DNA from: Lethocerus indicus
Lineage: Eukaryota; Arthropoda; Insecta; Hemiptera; Belostomatidae
Direction of reading: 5' to 3'
Length of the DNA: 64,000 bases
Assembly: GCA_019843655.1 (NCBI GenBank)
Contig: JACDQD010000006.1
Location: 4,766,034-4,830,033 of the forward strand
Every line of letters starts with the position of its first letter. The stretch's first letter is position 1. A program made the position numbers and the translations under genes. Below are positions 11,757 through 22,339 of this stretch, piece by piece. The notes below the pieces were generated by a model, which saw only the letters and a program-made list of their open reading frames with translations, ran no database searches and had not been told where the DNA came from.

Positions 11757-11764
11757 TATAAAAA
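11757..11764 (+). promoter_or_regulatory. TATA box
   Basis: TATAAAAA, in the context CCGTATAAAAAGG, lies 74 bases before the ATG at 11831. No TCAGT initiator was seen at the expected distance. Confidence 0.7.
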
Positions 11765-11830
11765 GGATTTCGGGAGCCGGTGAGAGCACATCCTGAAACG
11801 TCTCGCAGCGAAGAAGGAAATCCACCCAAG

Positions 11831-12502
11831 ATGACGACCGCACTTTTCAAGTCCGCCCTCCTCGTCGCTTTGATCGCCTTATTCCAGGTGAGAAACGGAT
11901 ATTTACTTTTAAAATTAACATCTAAAATTTTAATATTTCAATAATTATCTACTTCTTTACCTATGCGAACATTGAATAAGACGAGAATTATAAAATGCCT
12001 ACCGTTTCTGCCTTCCGACAAAATAAACCCCCTGCCCCAACCGCAGGGTTCAATTTTAATTCAAAATAAAATTTTATATCGAACACATCCAGACCATAGA
12101 TTCTCTCAGACGGTTTCGACTCGTGTGTTTTTGTTTCAATTTGGGATTATTATTTAATAGAAAGATAAAATTAAAACGGTGTTATTCGGTTTGTTGTAGG
12201 TGGGCAGTAGCCAGCCATGCGGCGGTACCACTTGCTGCACAACAGTGCCTCACTCGCCCTGGGTCGACCCCATCACTACGGCAGCCATCGCCGCCTCGGC
12301 ACACTACAACCCGTTAGCCGCCATCTACGGACTCCATTGCTGCTGCAGACCTAGTTGCTGCGGATGCGGCTGCGGCTGCGGTTGTGGCTGCGGCTGCGGC
12401 TGCGGCTACGGTTGTGGCTACGGCTGCGGCTGTGGCTACTGCAGTCCGTTCAACAACCCTGGCTGCGGATTTACCTACCCCTACGTCTACCCTTGCCACT
12501 AA
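11831..12502 (+). CDS. Small secreted Cys-Gly protein (two exons)
   Basis: Exon 1 (11831-11887) codes for MTTALFKSALLVALIALFQ and ends at CAG/GTGAGA in phase 0. Exon 2 (12200-12502) follows TTTGTTGTAG and begins VGSSQPCGGTTCCTTVPHSP. A middle Ala/His/Tyr segment leads to CCCRPSCCGCGCGC, a pure Cys-Gly and Gly-Tyr run, ending GCGFTYPYVYPCH. The precursor is about 119 residues and the intron is 312 bp. The frame is intact. The role is unknown. The Cys-Gly run is like the arms of high-cysteine eggshell proteins, which points to an oxidatively cross-linked coat. It is one of only two plus-strand members of the cluster. Confidence 0.85.
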
Positions 12503-14879
12503 TACCTGTCAATTGTATTGCCCTGAACAAATTATAACCGTTGGATGAGCAAACCGTTACCTGTTAGATGTCTCACGTGTCACCCAAAATATACACTCAA
12601 AATGAAATTACTGCGGGAGAATTATTTTTGGCAACAATTCAAAATTCATCAGGAGATGATCAAAACGAATTTAAGCTCTATGAATTAAATATTATTGACA
12701 TTAATATTTCGTTATTCTTATATCGTCATTCCCATGGATATTCCTAGTTGTCTTGACTAGTCAAAAGCTCAACTGCTTGCAGCCATCAACAGGCAGGCAC
12801 AGCTATCTATCGGAACAGTTAGGAACTACATGGGGATCAACAAATATTGTCATAATCGAAAATTTATTAATTATACGTTATTTTCTACGCAATAGAAAGT
12901 AGTGCGTTAGAGAACATTATTTACTATGAAATGGCTGTAATCTTTTAATGATGTAATAAATTCCTTACAGTATCTTGCAAAAGTGGTTAATCCTCCTTAC
13001 AAATATTGCTTTTAAATATTACAAAAAAATTCGTATTTATATCGCTCCTTTTTGGGATGAATTAAATTTGTCTTAAATTATGTTCGGTCCCCTTAACCGC
13101 TCTCTACTGATATTTTACAATGTTAGTTGTCTCACGTAAAGGACGAAACGCCGTCGTAATACAGCTCGTCACAAAACAAACAGGAAATTAATTGACTGTA
13201 TTAAAGTAATCTAATCCCCGCCAAAATTAGCTAACGAGTCAGATTGGAAGTACAATGTTGACAGGCCAACGTCCAGCAAAGGTATGGTCTTTTATTTAAC
13301 AATAATAAAGCTTTATAAAAAGAAATCGGGTCCTATCGTTTATCGAGCTGAGATAGTCCAATGCGGATGTAAATGGAGTTGGTTTAAAAGTTAAATCACG
13401 TAACTCCGATACCTTTAGAAACTGCGAGTCGAGAAGTAATCGTATTCCACTTTTTAAATTTCCAGCGAATAATTACTAGTAATTAGTTTAATTATACTAC
13501 GATGGTGACATATTTCGTCTGAGTATCGACATTTCAATAGCTAATAGTCAGGCCTTTCGGCAGCGTTAAGGGCAGTTCTACGATTGGCGTTGTACTGTTG
13601 CAAGATAGTTCAGGCAAGTAGCATTTCCATAAAGTTATTCATACGTACGCATAGAAAACACGATATAAGATAGCGATTATGTATTATGGAGAGGACTAAA
13701 AAGAAATTATACGTCGTTTAAGTAAACGTTAAACTACTAATAAATTCAATTTTGTACGTTAGCTAAAACATCTCTATTAGTTTCGGTCAAGTTTCCGTTA
13801 GATGGCGCTATTAAATTTGGCGTAATATATTAACGGTTCGCCTTGTTGCCAATAGATAGCTTCTTTCTTAAGAACTGAGCCTGCTTCAATTATTTACGCA
13901 TCAATGGGACCAGAATTTAGGTCAGTACTTTGTCAAATTGCAATTAAAGAACTTTAAGGGCAATATTTATTATTGTTCAGAATCAACATTTCAGTGAACT
14001 ACAGGATCGAATATAGGATATATCTATATATATCATATATGGATGTCCAATTCAAACGTTACAATACGATGTTGTTTATCGGGCCTTTTAATCTAGTGTT
14101 GACAGATCGTTTATCGTTAACGTTATCGTTGCGATACTGAATCTAGATTCCCCGATATAATATTCGTATGTTTTCAAAGTTTAACACGTACGCTGTACGA
14201 CGTGTGTCGTGTGCACAGAAACACTTGAACGAAATGATTCCAAACTCGATTTTAATTCGAATCCTCTCGAATTGTTTTTCGCCAAGCCGCCCAACCGAGT
14301 CCGGAGTCGGGCCGATAGACTGGGTTGAAACCCGAAAACATCACGTCCCTTCGGTTTCCGAATTTCATTGTTCTCCGTCTGGCTGTCAATAATCTGATTC
14401 AAAACTTTGGAAGTATCAGGTACAAATCAATGGAGGAACGGTAAAAAAAAAGAGATTTTAGGGACAGATTAGATCATCGTAGAAATAATTATATATTCGA
14501 TAGGAAATCGTCTCTGTAAGACGGTGGGAATACATTCGAACTGTAAATCAGATATAAGTATGCAAATTTTAGTATAAAAAATTTTGTATATTACTATTCC
14601 ATTCCAAAGACTAGTAAAGAATATACAGAGGAGAAAGCTAGACAGGTTACGATCCCAGGAAGAATCAAATTTTCCCTTCCAATATTAACATAATTGATTG
14701 GGACAGGAGCTCTTTGTTTAGAACTATAAATTTACAATTAGTTTCTTTCGTTAAAAATATATCTGTGAGTTTGAATGAAAACACCCTTTACAGTTGCGAT
14801 TTATTGAAGTTGAAGACAATTTGCGACCACCCTTCTATTTCGCAACTCGGCGCGTTTATATTCGAATTTAGCGCGTATT
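12503..14879. other. Gene-free intergenic DNA with a CTCF-like site
   Basis: No exon-like sequence was found. TTAGATGGCGCTATT at 13798-13812 matches the AGATGGCGC core described for Drosophila CTCF. Confidence 0.4.
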
Positions 14880-14917
14880 TATAAAACATACGGCCGTCTG
14901 TTTGTTATTTGTTCAGT
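14880..14917 (+). promoter_or_regulatory. Orphan TATA box and TCAGT initiator
   Basis: TATAAAA at 14880-14886 and TCAGT at 14913-14917 have the spacing seen in the cluster promoters. The first ATG downstream (14949) opens a 54-codon frame without a signal peptide, and its third codon overlaps a GTGAGC donor. No matching second exon was identified. Confidence 0.5.
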
Positions 14918-15705
14918 TTGGAGTGAAAATCAGAGCGTCTGTTGTATAATGGGGGTGAGCGGCCGCCGTTCTAACTGGGGCAGTGGGGCAGCCGCGCTCG
15001 ATGTGGGTCAGGACCCAGTTCAACGAGGCCCGACCCATTTAGCGCTCCGACCTTGGCCCAACAGGCCTTTGGCCGACGTTAGGAAACACCGCCCTCCCGT
15101 CGACGTCGACTAACCCCGCTCTGCCGCCTAACCGACGTCCAGTCTCTTTCTACAACGACAATATGGTCCGATAAACATTTTTATTATCAATAAATTCCAG
15201 CGGGATCGCGTAGTACAGTGAACAGAACCTCGGTCGGCAGGGAATGACCCCCCGCGTCTAAATAAGTCTTACCTTTCGAAGAAATAATGGAATAATGATT
15301 TCTATTTTTCATTGGCTCCTCTTTGCAGAAAAAACTATTAGAGCAAAGTATTTTTACTAATGAGGCTTCAATCCGAAGATTAGAAGCAATCTTCGGCCGA
15401 ACTGCGATTCAGCAAGAACAGGGACGATAGCCGCATTAGGGCGGAGTCACGTCGACCTACATGAGAGTACGATTGGGATAAATTCTAAATCCACAATATA
15501 TATAGTTTTTCCTTCAATTAAAGGTCATTGGTACCAAAAACCTTATTTAAAAAGAAATCGTCGGTTCAAATTACATCCCACCGATTATTAATCGGGCCCG
15601 GTAAGTAAATCGGGTCGTAAGTAACAAGATAAAATATTTCGGTACATTTATTTATAAATACATCATTCAAGGACCGAACATCGAACCTTTAGTCGATAAG
15701 TAATA

Positions 15706-17484
15706 TTAAAAGTAATCTTCGGCCAAACGATGCCTCTGTTTCGTACAAGAGGAGCGACGACAGCCGCAGTAGGGCGAAGTCGGGTCGAACTCCGACTCGG
15801 TCCAAGGGCGGCCGACTGGGCACGCGGGCGGGTACCTCCTGGGCCGAGGGTAGAAGAACGGGTAGTAGGAGAGGTAGTGCCGGAGGTCGTAGGCCGTCCA
15901 GTACCTGTCGTGTACCGTCCTGTAGGGGAGCAGCGGGGGTAGCTGTGGCGGAGGGTAGAAAGTGAAGTCGCGTCCGACCTCGGGTGTCGCCTTGGCCGGC
16001 GGGGGCTCGTCCCCCACCAACCCTCCCGAGTATGGCCTCACCGGCCGCGTGTAGTAGTAAGCCCGGGATCGATGAAAGGGACGACCCCTACCGAAACCGG
16101 CGTCGCCGCTCAGCAAATCCTCCATCATTTTACCGTCTTCTTCTTCGTCCACTACCGGCTTCCGTCCTTTTGATTTACCGGCCGCGCATTCTCCCAGCGA
16201 CAGCTGTTGTAAAATAAAACGCGCAATTTCGTCATTTGTGTCTTACACCAATTTCAATTTTTCTCCGTCGTACGTGGGCAAGTGTCTCACTAATTACTGC
16301 AACTGACGATGGCGGGAATCCGAAACGTGCGTAAAAATCGGCGGATAAAACACATAAAATAACGTTAAAATCCCGTCCTTTGCACCGAAGTTTCACTTTC
16401 GCCTAGCATTGTGAAATTATCTGTCTGTAACAATAATCGACTGGATCTGGATTGATCGGACCGATCCAATCTCAGCCCCCCCCCGCTTCAGATAAGCAAA
16501 TTCGATGTAAATTCGGACGATACCAATCGTTTTTCCTCACATTGTGTCAGGGGCGGCTATCTACCCCATTAAACGCTACGTGACCGAGACAATAGTTCGG
16601 CTGAGTATAAAAGTGAAGTTGGACTACGACAGTCAGTAGCAGTCAGTTTCATTCAACATAGTGTCATGGGCACCAAAGTCGTCCGAGCCAATTGCTTGCT
16701 AGCACTGCTACGGGTCCATTCAATTGGCCGTCATATGAAAATAACGTCTGCGTGCATTTCAAATCAGCATGTGGTGACAGGAGACGCCTTGATGATATTT
16801 TAACCCCGAGGTATCTTAAATAAAAAAAAATCTGATCTGAATATCTGTTAATTCAGTTCCAAATTTCGCCGTTAACTCACGAGCCCGTGAGGTTAGCATC
16901 CCCTTCGGCGATGATTTGAAGTATGTGCAAACGAATTGTGATTGCGGACATAAATAATTGCCAGAAGGTTCTCGAGTTATGCCCTACAAAATTTGTAATG
17001 TAATGTCTGTGATTGTGTTCGAATTAATGTAATATGTGCAACTTGTCTTTTTGTTTTTGTTTATCGATGTAAATCTCCTGATTTCCCGAGCCGTAGTCAA
17101 AATATTACTGTAACCTTTTCCATGTATGTTATAAAAATGTAATGTATATATTCAAGAAAATAAAAACGTTTGTTATTTAGTAAAATTGAGTAAAGTGGCG
17201 CATTACGATGTCCGGAAAAGTTTAAATACGAATTTGCTATGATTTCTCTGCTGTCCCCAGATAAGTCAGTGTCTTCAAATAGTGTTTACTACGCTTCACA
17301 TTAAGGATTAAAATGTACATCAAGTGGCAAGGATGAGGCAGAACCAGAAGACTGCCCTCTACAAACTAATGAATATTGAGTTATTAATTCTTAAGATTAA
17401 GTATAGATGTTTGGACAACAAATAGGATGTGTAATATACCTTAAGGAGACACAGAGCCAAACCAAAGAGCAGTCTTCTGTCCAT
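15706..17484 (-). CDS. Secreted Tyr/Pro/Arg-rich protein (two exons)
   Basis: Exon 1 (17484-17440) codes for MDRRLLFGLALCLLK and ends at AAG/GTATAT in phase 0. Exon 2 (16203-15706) starts after TTTACAACAG with LSLGECAAGKSKGRKPV, then an acidic DEEEDGKMMEDLLSGD segment. The rest is rich in Tyr, Pro and Arg (RAYYYTRPVRPYSGGL, LSYYPFFYPRPRRYPP), with a Cys pair motif CGCRRSSC near the C-terminus. The precursor is about 180 residues and the frame is intact. The motif SKGRKPV followed by an acidic stretch could be a cleaved propeptide, which is inference. Tyrosine-rich sequence of this kind is common in cross-linked insect coats. The 1.24-kb intron contains a plus-strand promoter at 16606. Confidence 0.75.
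16606..16647 (+). promoter_or_regulatory. TATA box with two TCAGT initiators
   Basis: TATAAAAG is at 16606-16613, and TCAGT occurs at 16633-16637 and again at 16643-16647. The site lies on the opposite strand inside the intron of the Tyr/Pro-rich gene. Confidence 0.65.
16666..16957 (+). pseudogene. Possible degraded cluster member
   Basis: Downstream of a good promoter, ATG at 16666 starts MGTKVVRANCLLALLR, a signal-peptide-like exon 1. The expected donor is replaced by the weak CGG/GTCCAT, and the unspliced frame stops at 16803. After a TTAATTCAG acceptor, 16857-16957 reads PNFAVNSRAREVSIPFGDD and ends TNCDCGHK before a stop, with coding-like third positions. That frame is not in the phase that exon 1 would supply. 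It is either a decayed paralog or a very small gene whose splice pattern was not resolved. Confidence 0.35.
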
Positions 17485-17499
17485 CGCGGGCGGGTGACA

Positions 17500-19041
17500 A
17501 TACTTTCAGACCAATGTCCCTCCTACTGGCGCTCCCGTTCCGAGCCACTTCGCGTTTTATTTGATTCGAAATTCTCGAATATTTATATTTGTGACCGCTT
17601 TATCTCTGGGGCCGTTTTAGAATTCTTTTTCCAAGTAAGGGCGGCGTGCCCACGCGGTCAACATTCCGGCGTCAATGCTCATTCATGGAGAACAGTATAC
17701 ATTTAAGGCTATCTGTATCTTAAATAGCCGGAAAATCGGAGTCGGCTTTCCGTTTAAAAAAAATATTTCCGTCAACGTTTCCGGTGTGTCCATAAGGGAA
17801 GTAATCTGCGCCTGCGAGCGCGGCGTTTTCACCATATAAAGTCAATTACGTGATATGAATGGAGTCCTGAGTAAACGTGCTTGTAGATGTAGCCTACCCG
17901 ACGCTATAAGCAGGCTGCAAAAAATTCAAAAATGACTTCTGTTCAACTTAAACTACCTTGCAAAGGACAAATGAGATAAATAATCGGATTATCTGTGGAT
18001 TAAAGAAACGATATTCCACAAATTTAGTGTGCCGTTGAGACGTGAATTAACATTTATTTTTTTACATAATTAACTAACCTCGTCAGCATTTACATCCCAT
18101 CTCGTTCATAATATGTCTACATCTAGGAGATGTTTTTATGGTATAGAATAACATCGAGTCTTCGACAGATTTATTCCTTAATAGTTATAAAAAATGTGTA
18201 TGCGTTGTAGTTATTTATTGTACACTTTCTTTAGAACCAATGACTTGCGTAAATACGCAGTATTTCGTATAGCAATGAAATTGGTCATCATAATTAAATT
18301 TTTTGGTAATTATGTTTTTCTCCCCGACGAAACTCAATTTTTTGAAGGTGTATGTCATTAGATTTCGTATTCTGTAAGTTCATCTTTTCGGTTCTGTTGT
18401 AAAACATGATTATTAGGCGTAAAATTATAACATAGTTTGACGTTAACACCTCGGTATTATTCGACATTTTCGCTTATGCGATGTTCTGCCGGTCCGTTTA
18501 TGTCCCATAAGCGAGACTCTACTGTATTTCACTTCGACGAGGGAAGATCATACTTACCCTATTATTATCCCCATTTATATACACTTCTAAGTGTAATTCA
18601 ATAAACGTCTCTCGGAATACATTTCCGATATTACATTATATACCGTAATACTTTTCAGTAGCTATTAACCAAACATTTCGTAAGAATATTAATTGGGCCG
18701 GTTCTAACGACCGGTTTACCTCGCACAGATTTTTAACTTAAATTATTATAAATAGAAGCATATTATCGGAGTCATTAATGTTTTATGCATACGGGGGTAA
18801 GCAATGGAAAAAACGAAACGAAATATGAATTAAAAAAGCATTTATTTCCAAATATCGAAGATGGAGTATCCGTCGAACATAATATTCGCCGCCGTATACT
18901 TGAAAGCGTCGAGGACTCGCGGATAATTATTGAATACCGCCCTCGAGTCTCCGTAATGTAATCAAAGTTCCGGAATTAAAACTGCAGTGTGACGGTAGTG
19001 TTAGGAATTGAAGCGAATATGGGAAATAAGGGGAAGGGAGC
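17500..19041. other. Gene-free intergenic DNA
   Basis: The plus-strand open frame at 17407-17706 overlaps the promoter and exon 1 of the minus-strand Tyr/Pro-rich gene and is judged a shadow. Nothing else was seen. Confidence 0.4.
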
Positions 19042-21226
19042 TTAGCAGCAGCCGCATTGGGTCTGGCAGACGGTCTGGCAGGCGGGCTGGCAAGTCTGGT
19101 GGTAGACGGGGACGCAGCAGGGGCGCGGCTGGTAGAAGGAGCGCACGCGGCACTGGGTCACCGGGATGTTACGGACGGCCGACTGGACGACGGGCCTGAT
19201 CACCTCGTTGACGATCGGCACGGAGCGGACCACATCGACGGCGACGGAGCGGGGCTGGGGCACGACGACGGGGACGTGCTGCACGTAGGGGACGACCACC
19301 TGCTGGACCCTCTTCTCGACGACCGGCACTTCGTTAACGTAGGCCTGCTTCAAGTGGGAGACGTACCTGTCGACGACGGGGACGTTGCGGGTGTAGCATT
19401 CGGGGACGTGGTTGACGCGACCACCGCAGTCACCGCAAGCCCAGAGGGTGCGACCGCCGGCGGCGGCACCGGCGTAGCCGAGACCGTAGCCGCCCAAAGC
19501 GCCGTAGCCGCGGCCCAAACCGTAGCCGCCCAACACGCCGTAGCCGCGGCCCAAACCGTAGCCGCCCAACACGCCGTAGCCGCGGCCCAAACCGTAGCCG
19601 TAGCCGCGACCCAAACCGTAACCGTAGCCCAAGCCGTAGCCGGAACCGATACCGTAGCCTCCCCAGGCGCCGCGGCCCAAACCGTAGCCGCCCCAGACGC
19701 CGCGGCCCAATCCGCAGCCGTAGCCGCCCCACAGACCGCCGCCCAAGCCGTAACCGTAGCCGCCCCACACGCCGCGACCCAAGCCGTAGCCGCCGCTCAA
19801 CACACCGGCGCCGCTGCAACCGCAGCCGCAACCGATGGCATCGCTCTGGCCGAAGAGCTGCAACAGAACAACGTTCCTTTTAATCGTTAATAGCAATTAC
19901 GCGAATCATAACGGCCACACGCCGATTTGGAATCGTAATGACGGGAATCTTAAACGGGAAATGGTATCTTTTCTTATATAGTATTAGGTGCAACGAATAT
20001 TTGTAGTATGTTATACTGGTTGGAAACCGATCTGATTTCATACAGCCAACATCTCGTCGGGGAAGTAAAATAGCAATTTACCGTCAGTTCCTGTATAACA
20101 AATTTTTCTATACGCTCTTCGTAAGGATGCGCTCTTTAAAATAGAACTTAAGACACGAAATAAAAGAATGAATATACGCGGAGTGTCCGTCTTCTAAATG
20201 TTACCAGTCTGGATACTTCAGCTCTCGTCCACTCGGTTCTCCGCCCCGATAAGACAGGAAGAGCCCGTGTTTATTCTAAACGACCCTTCCGATTAAGAAT
20301 GGCGTGAGCGGATAAATTTCATTTTAGAAATAATATAATAAGCGAATGTAAATAATTGCGATATTGCTCAATCATTATCTGCTACCTCGTCTCGTTTCTC
20401 CGCGATTAATTTATCGGGCTTTCCCGCTGATCACTCGTTTTCAGATAAAATCGTAACGCTGTTGAATGTCCGCGCACTGAAATATTGAAAGAATAATATC
20501 CACCTAACGGTTTAGCAATGGCCAATCAAAATTTGGTATGTAGTTCGCAATTCCGCATACAGCGGAAAGGATTATTCCGAAATGATTGTACGGAAACAAT
20601 TCAGAGTTATGATCGCCATTTTCAAGTAAATTATAATTTCGTTATCTAATATTAATTAAAAAACATAAATTATTCCCAATTAAAAAGACAAATGGTTATT
20701 CGATATTGGGACGGATATTCGATGTTTTCGAATCATGTTTCAGCGTCTGGGTGCAAGGATAAATAAAATTAATTCTGAAAGAAATTTGGCAATTAATCTA
20801 ATCAACAACTCGATCGGACTCTATAGCATGGTCTTAATCTAAATTTGATGACTGATTATGACGCAGGAGTCTGTTACACGCGAGCATCATTTCGTAAGGT
20901 ATAGGACTGAATTGTTTTATCTCGAACATAATTTGGTGCCTACAACTTTTGAATTTAACCCTTAAAAACAGATAGATTGATACCTCTTATATTGCGTAAT
21001 ATTAATAAGGAAAACATTAAATTACATTACCTATGTTTATTAGATTTCTATTACGAGCAAAACATTGAAGCCAGGTAAAGTCTTTAAAATGTAAACATCT
21101 AGGAATATATTACGCTGCACAATTTTCGAGCGCTATTGAATGAAATGCTGTCCCCTATTATAGGAAGAAAGTGATGTTATGTACCTGAAGAGCGGCGACC
21201 AAAATGAGGGCTGAAACCTTGAACAT
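19042..21226 (-). CDS. Secreted Gly-Tyr protein with VPVV repeats and Cys tail (two exons)
   Basis: Exon 1 (21226-21185) codes for MFKVSALILVAALQ and ends at CAG/GTACAT in phase 0. Exon 2 (19857-19042) follows TGTTCTGTTGCAG and begins LFGQSDAIGCGCGCSGAG. Three parts follow: about 120 residues of GGYGLGRG-type repeats; about 80 residues with four copies of an 18-residue repeat starting VPVV/VPIV; and a C-terminal YQPRPCCVPVYHQTCQPAC-type Cys tail ending QCGCC. The precursor is about 285 residues and the frame is intact. The VPVV repeat is shared with the gene at 36583-38023. Its pattern recalls the VPV repeats of articulins and alveolins, filament proteins of protist pellicles, but that is resemblance only. 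A fibrous extracellular role is likely. The intron is about 1.3 kb. Confidence 0.85.
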
Positions 21227-21253
21227 TGTACCAGTGTGGTGGTAAAACCCAGG

Positions 21254-21289
21254 CTGAGGTGAGGTCTGCGAAGCCGCGGCTATATATAT
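21254..21289 (-). promoter_or_regulatory. TATA box and TCAG initiator
   Basis: On the minus strand TATATATA is at 21289-21281 and CTCAGCC spans about 21258-21252, roughly 31 bases downstream. The start codon of the Gly-Tyr/VPVV gene is at 21226. Confidence 0.7.
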
Positions 21290-21925
21290 TGGGCCTCGTT
21301 CTCTATCGTATCGTGATTAGGGCTCCAGAACGTGATTGCCCGGCGGCGACTCCTATCTTGGACAGTTGGACGTCGTTTGATTCGACGTTATCTCCTCGGT
21401 TGGGTTTCGTGTCCCATCATCGCTCGCGGCCGCCACCATCGAGCGTTAGCCCCTCCTAGTGAGTGAGGGATCGGTACAAATCGGCTGGAACAATTTTTTC
21501 AGACGTCAAGCATCGAAAACAATCGGAAACTTAGGAAAGTACACCCTTGCCAAATGGGAGGACACAATGGCAATCTTAAATCAAAGTCCACGTTCCCCGA
21601 GTTTTTCCAGATGTATTCATCTTCTTAAACCAAAACAAAATCGATAACTTCTCCTGAAGTATATGAATTCGTAAAGAAATCGTTTGAATAATTTTCTTCT
21701 TGGAAATAATAAGAATGTATAGGCATTTTTGATTCTTTCCATCAGTATCCCGACCCCCTACAATGCATCCTGCTAACTTCATGACGCATCCTCTCAGGCC
21801 CACTCTCTCTCTCTCATGAAATACACGGACGTGTCATATTTTCCATAGCACTCTGACAAATAGTTCTCTTGGGCCAGGAAACAATTTCATCCTATAAACT
21901 CTTTTCTATTTTCTTACATGTATTT

Positions 21926-22336
21926 CAGGTAACTGCCGATGGAACTGCGCTGAAGGGGGCGGAATGTACACACTCCTATTCTTGCCAGATGGCTCCGGGG
22001 GTCCTTCGCTCGGATCAAGGATTAAACTATCTAGGATTTCTTCTTGATTCTAGGATACAAATCAAGAACAATCGTCTCAGACATCTACAAGTGGAATCGG
22101 GGAGTTCAAAGGTATGGACAGGTCATTGTAATTCTCCATACTGTCGGTGTTGTCCACATCACTGTTCATATTGCACTGCAGTACCGGGACTGCGAGAAAG
22201 CAAAAGCTGAAATCCCGAAAATGCGATAAAAGAGAGGAATGTATCGCCCGTCGATTGCCGGGAAAACAATGAATGGAGTCGAACGATTTTCTAAAATTAT
22301 CTGGAGGCAGATTTCTTATTTCTGGACTAATCCTCA
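21926..22336. other. Unresolved region open in several frames
   Basis: A plus-strand frame follows a TGTATTTCAG acceptor and ends with YCRCCPHHCSYC-like sequence. A second plus frame ends KAEIPKMR. On the minus strand a frame after GGTACTGCAG reads CNMNSDVDNTDSMENYNDL and ends PLVDV. The codons look plausible in more than one frame, so no product is assigned. No signal-peptide exon was found for any of them. Confidence 0.25.
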
Positions 22337-22339
22337 ACA

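Noticed and set aside
19057..19890. Plus-strand frame of 277 codons rich in Ala, Val and Asp
   Set aside because: It is antisense to the Gly-Tyr/VPVV gene, whose codon pattern, intron and promoter are on the minus strand.
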